This document shows positions 9,603 to 18,399 of a stretch of DNA of 64,000 nucleotides, in pieces; within the stretch, counting starts at the first letter, position 1; the number at the start of each line of letters is the position of its first letter. The position numbers and the translations under genes were made by a program. A model generated the notes under the pieces. The model saw nothing but the letters and a program-made list of their open reading frames with translations, was not told the DNA's origin and made no database searches. The stretch is taken from contig BCIA01000005.1 of the NCBI GenBank assembly GCA_001599815.1, forward strand, positions 3,480,472 to 3,544,471. The letters run 5' to 3'. Origin of the DNA: Furcasterigmium furcatum. Taxonomy: Eukaryota > Ascomycota > Sordariomycetes > Glomerellales > Plectosphaerellaceae.

Positions 9603-11903
9603 TCAGTTCCAGCCGAGCGAGTTCTCGGCCGCGACGGGAGCCGAGATCTGCGCGGTGCGGACAGAGTTGCCCGCGCCGCTGCGTCCGCTACCGTGACTGT
9701 CACGACCGCCAGCAACACCTCCGTAGCCCGTGAAGTCGCGGCTGAGAAGGGCACCACCCATCATAGCGGGGCTGCCGGCTCCGTTGTAGCGCATCTCGGA
9801 CGAGTTGGCAATGGAGCTGCTGCGGCGGTGAGCCTGCTTCTTCTGCTTGTAGCGGCGGGCGACGAGGAACATAGCCGCGCCGTACGCAGCAGCGACGCCG
9901 ACGGCTCCGATACCGATGGCGGCGGCAGTGCCCTTCTGAATGGGGGTCGACTCTGACTCGTTGTTGCTCAGGATGTCGTTGCTGCCGTTGGGAGAGTCGG
10001 ACGAGCCTCCATCGCCGCCAGGTGAGCCAGGCTCCGACTCCTGACCGGGGATGATGTCAATGGCAGAGTTGATCTGCTGGGTGAGGTTGTAAACAAGCTC
10101 CATAGGGTGGTTGTAAAGGAGTGAGTTGTGGATCTTAACATCCATACGAAGCTTGTCAACCATCGTCTCGGGGTAGTAGAACCGAGCCAGGGTCGTGATG
10201 TAGCCGAGCGAGGCCGTCGTGTCAAAGGGCACGAGACGGACGACCTTGACCCGCTTGACATCGATCTCTGCGCCGTCGGCGAGAGCCAAAGGCAGGTACT
10301 GGAAGATCTGGGCAGCCGCCATGGGGTGGTTGCTGACATGCTCGTAGTTCTCGGCGTAGAGGAAACCAACCTGGAGCAGGATGGTGCCGTCGGGCTGCTT
10401 GTCGTCGACGTCTTCGGGGCTGATGACCCTGGGCAGATCGGAAGGCATCGTGACCGGAGTCGTGGGCGTGGATCCAGCATCCGTGGGTGCAGCGGTAGGA
10501 GTCGACTGCTCAATGAGAATGGTGGTCGGCATCCACGACTCAGTAGGAACAGTGACAGTCGCTTCGGCAGTAGTCGACGGAGCGGATGGCACAGCCGACG
10601 GCACATCAGAACCGGAAGTCGTTGGCACAGCGGGAGGCAGGGTGGAAGAGGGCTCGTCGACGAGGTCGCTTGTGTTGGACGGGACAGCGCTGGTGTCGGG
10701 CAGATCCGATGGGAGAACCGAGGGTTCCGGGACGCTGGTGGTGCCGTTGCCGATGGTGTCGGACTGAGAGGGCAGGACGCTGGGCTCCTGCGACGGCTCA
10801 CCGGTGGGCTCAGGCAGATCAGAGGTAGTGCTGTTGCCAGGGACCAAGGTCTCAGAAGGACTGGGAGGGAACGAAGTCAAGCTGGGCGGGAATGACACTG
10901 TCGTCTCGGACACAACGGGGGGGGTGGATGTCTCCCCGGGGAGATCGGACTCAGTCGTCGAGTTCGCGCTGATCGTGGGGACCAGGGTGGTGGGGATCGC
11001 GGTCAAGCTGGAGAGGATTTCCGTAAGATCGGGCAGGCCTCCCGTGGTCGTGGTGGTGGTCGACTCCTGAGTGGTGGTAGGCTCGGACACGTCCGACGTA
11101 GTGGTTGTCCTCTGTGTCGTCTCCGTGGTCTCGGTCTCGTTCACCGGAATAGACGGAAGAACGTCATCGACGAGGGAGATGACGGGGGAGATGATGGGAT
11201 CAAGGAGACCCCTGGTAGTCGTGGTGGTCTCCGGCAGGTCGCTGACCGGCTCAGTCGTGTTAGACGAGTCGGCGCTGGAGACGTCGCGCTCGGTTGTCGG
11301 GGAGCTCGAGGTGACGACGCCGGTAGGCGCAATGACGATAGAAGAGGTCGTATCCTCAGTCTGGGTAGTTGCCGTGGTGGGAGTCCTCGTCGTCGTGGTC
11401 TCAGTCTCCGACTCATCCTCCTCGCTCTCGGTGGGCAAGACGACAATGGGGGGAATGCCGCCGCTGGAGGAATTGCGCTCTGAGGGTTCTTGGGTAGGTT
11501 CGTCGGACGACTCGTCAGCGCTGGTGGAAGGCACCGGCTCAGACAGCTCGGGAGCGGTGGTCTGGACCGTCGGCGACACCCTGATGGTGCTTTGGATGAT
11601 GACGGTCGTGACGGAGCCTCCGCTGCTTCGCTCCTCGGTTGAGGTTGAGGAATCGCCGTCGTCGCTCGACAGAAGATCGCTCACGGTAGATCGGAAGCTG
11701 GTAAGAAAATTCCTAGACTCGGACCGGGACGTGAAGGGCGTGCTCTCGGGAGGAGGAAACGCCTCATGGCTCGTGATCGTAGTGTTCGTGAACTGGCGTT
11801 TGACGTGGCGAGGGAAGTAGATCCTAGGCTTCGGGTCCTCCGCGGCGGCAACAGTGGCCTGGAAGGCCACGGCGGCCCCCAGTACCAGAGACTTGAGCTG
11901 CAT
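9603..11903 (-). CDS. msb2: Signalling mucin of MSB2 type (osmo/surface sensor)
   Basis: This is a single-exon protein of 766 aa. Residues 1-21 form a signal peptide (hydrophobic, ending VAAA). Residues 25-500 are a mucin region very rich in Ser, Thr and Pro, expected to be heavily O-glycosylated. Residues 502-624 are a folded extracellular part beginning DGTILLQVGF, the region conserved among MSB2 proteins. A single membrane helix at about 660-684 is followed by ARRYKQKK and a cytosolic tail of 82 residues ending AENSLGWN, which I recall as the conserved tail of filamentous-fungal Msb2. In that family the protein sits at the top of the Cdc42-Ste11-Kss1/Fus3-type MAPK cascade and senses surface or osmotic cues; in plant pathogens it supports infection-structure formation. 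The mucin repeats are degenerate rather than exact. Family assignment rests on architecture and tail motif, not a search. Confidence 0.83.
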   Translation of the reverse strand: MQLKSLVLGAAVAFQATVAAAEDPKPRIYFPRHVKRQFTNTTITSHEAFPPPESTPFTSRSESRNFLTSFRSTVSDLLSSDDGDSSTSTEERSSGGSVTTVIIQSTIRVSPTVQTTAPELSEPVPSTSADESSDEPTQEPSERNSSSGGIPPIVVLPTESEEDESETETTTTRTPTTATTQTEDTTSSIVIAPTGVVTSSSPTTERDVSSADSSNTTEPVSDLPETTTTTRGLLDPIISPVISLVDDVLPSIPVNETETTETTQRTTTTSDVSEPTTTQESTTTTTTGGLPDLTEILSSLTAIPTTLVPTISANSTTESDLPGETSTPPVVSETTVSFPPSLTSFPPSPSETLVPGNSTTSDLPEPTGEPSQEPSVLPSQSDTIGNGTTSVPEPSVLPSDLPDTSAVPSNTSDLVDEPSSTLPPAVPTTSGSDVPSAVPSAPSTTAEATVTVPTESWMPTTILIEQSTPTAAPTDAGSTPTTPVTMPSDLPRVISPEDVDDKQPDGTILLQVGFLYAENYEHVSNHPMAAAQIFQYLPLALADGAEIDVKRVKVVRLVPFDTTASLGYITTLARFYYPETMVDKLRMDVKIHNSLLYNHPMELVYNLTQQINSAIDIIPGQESEPGSPGGDGGSSDSPNGSNDILSNNESESTPIQKGTAAAIGIGAVGVAAAYGAAMFLVARRYKQKKQAHRRSSSIANSSEMRYNGAGSPAMMGGALLSRDFTGYGGVAGGRDSHGSGRSGAGNSVRTAQISAPVAAENSLGWN

Positions 11904-14900
11904 GTCGGCTGTCGTTTACTTCGCTGTCCGTTCGTGTTCCGGGTTCAAATATCGTCAAGGTAGTGATCGTGAGGTGTGCCGTGGGCAGTGATGTAGTCTG
12001 GCGCGATGTAAGCGGTCTGGCACTCTGCAGCGAGTGACTGGGACGACTGACTGTCAGGGTGTTATAGAACGAATGTACTTGACATATAGTCAACGAATGT
12101 GATCTGGTCGCAGAGCTGTTAGCCGGGCCACGTCCTGTCCCACGAAAAGAATCGACTCGGCCGGCGAATCCTTGGGAGAGCTGGGGATCCCGTCGACAAC
12201 ACGGGCAGAGGACGGCAGCGCAAGGTTAAGCAAGCTGGCAACGCCAGGGCACAGCCTCAACGCGGCCTCCCCCGCTCGCAGCATTCCTCCGCCGCGTCCT
12301 CCGGGGTTCGTAGAGTGGGCATTCAAGTGTGTTGTTGTGTTGGGCGGGTCGCAAGGGCGGACAAAGCTACTCACAAGCAAATGTGCTCGAGGGAGTATAT
12401 CCAATTGTTTCAGAAAAATGAGTGACTCGACGAGAAGGTGATCGTCAGTGTGTACGGAAGTGCATGTATCGTGTTGTTCGACGGTATCCGGGGGGAAGGC
12501 GAAGAGTAGTCGAGGAGGGCGCCGAATGGACGGGGGGGTTGGTCTATGCTGGCATTTGTCCGCGAGACCTCCTGAGGTCCTCCTCTACTTGTTCTGGCTC
12601 TCGACCGATCGAAACAGGCGAAGGCGCTGGGGAGCGCACTCGAAGATCCGAAGGGGAGAAAGGGAGGTGGTCGAGTTCGCCTTGGGAATTCTTGTCGGAG
12701 GCGGCGAGCGAGACGGATTGTCGGTGGTGACGAAACGAGCGAAGGAGGAGGGAGAAAAGAGAGACAGGCTGAGAGGGAGGGAAAAGGGGAACGAAGGAAT
12801 GAGATTGATTGATGGGAAACACGACAGGGGTGGGATGACCACGACCGGGAAGTCCTGCTGGGGAACAGGCAGGTGCACTCACAGCCCAGCAGCGAGCACG
12901 AGAGAGTTGGCGAGGAAGGAACGGCCCAGGTCCAGGGGCTGCTGCTCGCTCGGTGGAGGATTCCATGGATGGTGGATGCCACCTGTGTGCAGTGCCCCCG
13001 TTGTGGTACGTGCACAACGCGGTCGGCACTATTGAACAGGCCCTGGGTGGCCACGACGACGAGGTAGCCGCTACATCCGCGGAGGCTTAGGGCCAGGCAC
13101 CCGCTCACGTACCCGCGACCCGGCCGCCTGATGGTGGGCCCCTCCCAAGCGGTAAGCCAGGTGTGTGGCATTTCATTTACTGTGGAGGTGTGGGCTCGAG
13201 CCACGCCGCATTTCTCAGGCCTGGTACTTGTCAGAATCAGGGGGAGGTACCGGCGCCCGGTGGATGGCGCAGTCGATTCCCACCCTGATCTCCCGCTCCA
13301 ACTCGTGTACCGACAGGGAGGGGGTCGGAGGTATTGCACCTGGACGTCTCGACAAAAGATGAGGTGAAAGCCCAGAACAAAGCCCATCGAGCCTGGTTCT
13401 TTGCAGAAAACTCGCCATCCGCGATCATCGCTGCATGGCCAGAGGCGGGGGNGGAGGNAAGGAGAGGAAGTAGAAGGGAAGGGGCCAGCTGGCCCGACCG
13501 ACAGAGAGTTACAGACGAGACGCGCCGGACTGCCCTCCTGCATTGTAGCAAGGTCCGGCACAGGATACGGACGGACGGGCTGGCTCTGCGGTGGACGCAA
13601 AGCAGCTCAGGGTCAGGCGCTCCACCACTCCTACCGCCAGGCGGGCGGAAGGGCACTGGCCCGCCGTGCGTGATGATGGTGGTGGTGCTGGACTGGTGCT
13701 GCAACGGTCCAAGGACCAAGACGCAGCGAAAAGGCGGCTGCCATGGCATGGCATGATGATGGGGACTGCTGACTGCTTCCTTCGCCTTTGCTGCCCAGGG
13801 TCAGGCGGCGGTGGAGTCGCCTTGTCCATCCACGGTCGCCCACATGGACGAGGTACCTGAAGCAAACCTGCTCGATACCCGTTGCAGATGTGTGAGACTG
13901 CCGCCCGAGACATGTATCTCTCCTCGCCTGTCGAGGTCGCAGTCTCGGTAGCGTACACAGAAACGTGGACTGGAAGAGGGTCCAGGCAGGGGAATTGCAG
14001 AAAGGGGCTCTGGTGGCGCTAACAATTATTTGGCCATTCGACGCTCCGTCCCCTCCAGGTACTCGCAAACCCTCAGTCCAGACACCCGCAACATGAGCTC
14101 CCTGCGTCGAAGGCCATGCGACGCTTCTTTGTTTGCGTCCCGAGTCCAGTAGTCAGGGAAACAGTGCCGGGGATGAGCAGGCGGGCAACGGCCAGTCGAT
14201 GGAGTGACGGCTTCGCAGCTTCCACGCCTGGCCCAAAGGATGGCCATGGTCAGCAGTGTCGAGGCCAATTTTCCGATGCGGGTGAGAAACAAAATTGTTT
14301 GTCAAGCTTGGATGTGACCGTCCCATCTCGCCTCGGGCTGACATCGAACCCCAGGGCCATCCCTACCGCTGGCTCGGACCGGAGACATTGTCACCGGGCG
14401 CTGGCCATTGCAAACCATTGATTGCTCTTCTGCTCAGCAGCAGGATCCCAACGGTCGCAGCATCAACTCAATGAAGCATTCCTGGAAGTGATGTCTTCCC
14501 CCCATGGAATCGACCTGCTCAAACTGGTTAATTTGGCTCCCCCTCCGAGAAGATCAGCGCTCCCGCGACCATCGAGCACACCACGGATAAGCGCGATATC
14601 TTCCCTGCAAAGTCACGCGGGTTGGTGGGATCCCCCTGCTGGTACCTGGCAACCCTGGCCATGCCCCATGCAACGGCGCAGGAAGAGGTGGTGCCGCAGC
14701 GAATGAGCGCGCCCCGGCAAACGATGGCGTGTCGCGCAATCCCCAGCCACCACTCCTGGCCCTGGATCTTTAAAATGAATGCGACGTCCGGCGCTGGCAG
14801 CGCCTGTGCGTCCCGCTGATGGGCAGGCATAACTTCTTGATCGGTTCACAACGCATAAAATGCGACTGAGCTTGTTGTTCTCTGACTTTCTGTCCCCAGC

Positions 14901-17107
14901 GGAACCCAGCGAAAATCGTGAGGGCGATGGCGAGGACGGACCAGCAGATCACTGTCACGGAGGGTTCTAGGCCGTGGAAGACCTGGATCGACAAGCCCAC
15001 CGGTTACTTGTACAACTCCACGTGCTGGCGGGCAGAAACGCGCCAGCAAATTCGCCCTCGAGGGCACAGAGAGCTGAAGCTGGGCGAATGCAGGTGTTCA
15101 ATAGCAGCCAGCACGGTGACAAAAATGAGTGTCACGCCCGTCGGCCAACCCGTGTTGCCAACCTGGTGTGGAAAGACGACTTTCTCGTAATCTCGACAGT
15201 ACCTAAGATTAGGCATTCGACGCATCGTCGGCACAAGCTCGGATGGCTCGCCCCGTGGCCAGTGGAGCTTCTTCCACACCGTCCACCAGGACGGACAATC
15301 GAAGACGGGAGTTGGATGGTGCCGGCTGGCTGGTTGAGTGCCCTGAGACTGCCGGCACTGTCTTCCTCTCCACGTCGCAGGCGGTGCTCACCTGTATCAG
15401 GTGGGCGACGAGCACAAAGAAGGCTGTGCCCGACACCCTCAGCACCTCCCTCGCTGCTTTGTTTAACTTCGTGTCGGTGTGGAAATGCTCCTCGTCGAGC
15501 ACTTGGGGACGTTAAGAAATTCCAATCTGAGCATTCCATCGTTTACCGGTGAGACAGACATGCATAGTGCGACAGGAGGTCGCACTCCCGGGAGAACAGG
15601 TTTGTTTCCCGCGGCACCAGCACTGCCTGCCTTGCTGCCCTTCCTGGCCGCGCATCGTCTCGTCTCATGGTGAAGAGAGACACCTTCGGCCCACCATGCA
15701 TGCCTGCTGTAGCCCATGACAGGACGTCAAGACGTGTCCTTCCCTAGCCATTCATCCCAAGGCATGCTTTGTGACACAATCGAGTCATTTGGCTCATTCG
15801 GTGGTGCACTGGTGCGTGCTGGCACTCGATCAAACTGAAACGGCAGGGCTGGGAGAGCTCGCAAAAAAGCAACATGGCAACCCAGCAGCCCCAATCTCAT
15901 CTCTCCTCGTGGCCCCGGCCGTGGTAGCCGTTGAGCTATGTTTCGTGAGGATGGCCGACTTTTGATTACTGCCAATGCCGCCGCTGGATGGCTGGCGTGT
16001 CGGCTCGGAAGCATGCCGTTCGGAGTTGAGTGACGGAGGCTGGCTGCATGGGTACTCGGTAAGGCTCGATAATTCGAGCAATGACGCCTGCCGAGTGTCA
16101 CTGAGGGAATGATGGTCAACTACCACAATAGTGCGGTCTCCGAGTGCTTGGACGTTAGCAAAGCATCGCATCCGTGACCAGGAAGGACAAGTCAGCCACT
16201 GTGGTGAGACCTCGACTCATGCCCGTCAGGGCACAAGCTGGCGGACCATCAGAGAACCGGTCCTGCTGAAGCGCAGACAGACCGCCAGATTGGAGCCGTA
16301 TTGCGTGCATACGTGCACCACGTTGTTGAAGATCCACCGCCAATCGCAATCAGCCAACTCGGGCAACCCATCCCAGTTGCCCAGCAAACGGGATTTTCCT
16401 CGTCCAGAGGTTTCTGGTCCATTCTCATCCCCGGAAGGTGCGGCAACATCCTGCGAATCAACAATCCTCCAATCCCTTCCCGGACGGCCCATTGGCGGAG
16501 GAGGGAACTGAGACGAAGCCGTCGGAACCTCGAGCGGCGGGGTGAAAGCGGATGACGGGCTTGCGGGCCTTGTTGACGTTGAGCTGGGCAAGCTGACAAG
16601 CTGGGGAGAGCTTCTTGTTGGAGGGGAGAGGGAGCTTGAGGTCGAATGTTAACGCGCATTCTGGTGCGTTTGGCGGAGGCAGTGCAAGTGGGTCATGCGC
16701 CGGAGAAGTAGAGAAAAGTAGACACTCTCATCAAACGATTGCAGAGGGACTCGGCTCTACTTCCAAGACCTGTGAGGGAGGGGCAAGGAGGGGCAGGCGC
16801 GGGGCAGGAGCTGTTAGGGAACGACCGCGGCGTCATTGGCTCCTGCTGGTGGCTGCCCCTCGGTACAGCTTCCATGATTCGACCTAGACGATCTGCCCGA
16901 GCTTTCCAGATCCATTCAGCGCCGCGTTTCTTTAAATACTCACTGCCAGAGCTCTGGTTCCGACTCGGTCCCCTCTACTACAACCAACAATCCTCGTAGG
17001 TTTTTCGCCCCGCCCTTGAGCATCTCCCTACGCGAAGCACGCAGCTAACGGACGACCTTTTCCACGCGCAGACTTTCTCCTCGTCGATCTTACTTATCAT
17101 CGTCAAA
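11904..17107. other. 5.2-kb gene-free block between msb2 and fpr1 starts
   Basis: The two flanking genes diverge, so this block holds both promoters. From about 12.4 to 13.4 kb the minus strand is pyrimidine-rich (CTTCC, CCTCC and CTTTCT runs), as in long fungal leaders upstream of a minus-strand gene. Two undetermined bases sit at 13452 and 13458, marking an assembly or base-calling problem. The rest contains only short random frames, and none shows a domain or a plausible splice pattern. A TTTAAATA box at about 16932 may serve fpr1. A long leader or noncoding transcript is possible but not shown. Confidence 0.5.
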
Positions 17108-17684
17108 ATGGGCGTCACCGTCAACACCACCCAGCCCGGCTCTGGAGCTCAGCCCCAGAACGGCCAGACCGTCACCATTGAGTACACTGGCTACCTCAAG
17201 GACACCAGCAAGGCCGACCTCAAGGGCAACAAGTACGTACAGCTCGAGACCCCAGGGGCACTGCGCACCCGATCTAACAGTCCTCACCGCAGGTTCGACT
17301 CTTCTGTCGGCCGTGGCGACTTTGTCGTGAAGATTGGCGTCGGCCAGGTCATCAAGGGTAAGCATTGATGGAGGGAAACTGTCGCGTCGACCGCCACTGA
17401 CACTTTGACATCAGGCTGGGATGAGGGCGTCACCCAGATGAAGGTTGGCGAGAAGGCCACCCTCGACATCTCCGCCGACTACGGCTACGGTGCCCGGTAA
17501 GCTTTACAGGGCCCCCTTCCTGGAGGCACAAGTTTGGAACTGACAGTTGATTCCAGCGGCTTCCCCGGCCACATTCCCCCCAACTCGGACCTCATCTTGT
17601 AAGTGAAGTGTTGGCGCTGGCGTGCGGGGATCAACACAAAGCTAACAGCTCGCCAGCGACGTCCACCTGAAGAACGTTGCTTAG
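17108..17684 (+). CDS. fpr1: FKBP12-type peptidyl-prolyl cis-trans isomerase
   Basis: Exons 17108-17232, 17293-17357, 17415-17496, 17557-17598 and 17657-17684 give 113 aa, the normal size of cytosolic FKBP12. The enzyme isomerises peptidyl-proline bonds and is the receptor for FK506 and rapamycin. Conserved parts in order are GQTVTIEYTGYL, FDSSVGRGDF, VIKGWDEGV (with the Trp at the floor of the pocket), YGYGARGFPG and IPPNSDLIFDVHL. The four introns are 57-60 nt and use GTACGT, GTAAGC, GTAAGC and GTAAGT donors. The start is preceded by CGTCAAA, a good fungal initiation context. A leader intron may end with the CGCGCAG at about 17071. There is no signal peptide or membrane segment, so this is the cytosolic form. 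Very secure. Confidence 0.96.
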
Positions 17685-17949
17685 ATGGAGGCTACCGTTC
17701 GAAAGCCGAAGGGTATAGTGGCGGATGGGTAGACATGGGAGCAGAACCGTAGCATTAACGGACTCCGGCCATTCACTGGCTGATGCTGAATGGAAGGCAG
17801 CAATGGACTTGACATGAAAACTGCTGGTGCCAACCAACCGTGATAGTACCCAAGCCGTGCCCGATCCCGTCCCATCCCATCCCGCCAGACGCAAAAAGGA
17901 TAGACAGGACAGCAAAAAGGAACCCGGACAGGCCGGACCAACACTGCAA

Positions 17950-18034
17950 TGACCACGCCAGGGCTCGAACCTGGAACCTCCTGATGTGACTACCGAGTCG
18001 TAGTCAGATACTCTGCCAATTGAGCCACGCGGCC
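17950..18034 (-). tRNA. tRNA-Arg(ACG) with 12-nt intron
   Basis: Reading the minus strand, the acceptor arm GGCCGCG pairs with CGTGGTC, the D stem is GCTC/GAGT, the anticodon stem is TCTGA/TCAGG, and the T arm is CCAGG-TTCGAGC-CCTGG, with discriminator A. The loop CTACGA-A gives anticodon ACG, interrupted after position 37 by a 12-nt intron (CTCGGTAGTCAC). The mature length is 73 nt. The B box is GGTTCGAGCCC. A T-run follows about 35 nt downstream. It is the same isoacceptor as the gene at 61965. Confidence 0.95.
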
Positions 18035-18399
18035 TGTTGATTGGTTGATGGAGAAGGGGGTTCCCATCGCAGTTTGAGAAGTCTTTGCATTGCGACGGGA
18101 CTCGCGGAGAAATGGAACAGAGAAATTTGCTCGCGGGCCACAGTGGGTGGGTGAGGTGGTTCCAGCGGGTGGCCGATAACGCAATCGGCCCAGTGCCCCT
18201 CCCTCGAGAGTGCCCCTCCGTACCCTCCCTGTGTTCCGCCCCTCGGACGCGGCCGCCCACCCCACCATGGATTTGCGCCCCGCCAAAAACACCATCAACA
18301 GCCCGTGTACGAGTGACTAACAAGAGCCTCGTTTCTCTGCTTCTTCCCTCCCCGAACACGACGCAATTGACTCGACGACGAGAACAAATCACCACAATC
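18035..18399. promoter_or_regulatory. ade12 upstream region
   Basis: This 365-nt stretch lies between the tRNA and the ade12 start codon. It is CT-rich near 18330-18360 (TTCTCTGCTTCTTCCCTCC), as is usual just upstream of fungal transcription starts. No gene is seen. The tRNA promoter is internal and points away. Confidence 0.5.

Noticed and set aside
12410..13600. 396-codon minus-strand frame upstream of msb2
   Set aside because: Contains two undetermined bases, is pyrimidine-driven (Ser/Pro/Phe/Leu-rich) and resembles leader sequence rather than a protein.
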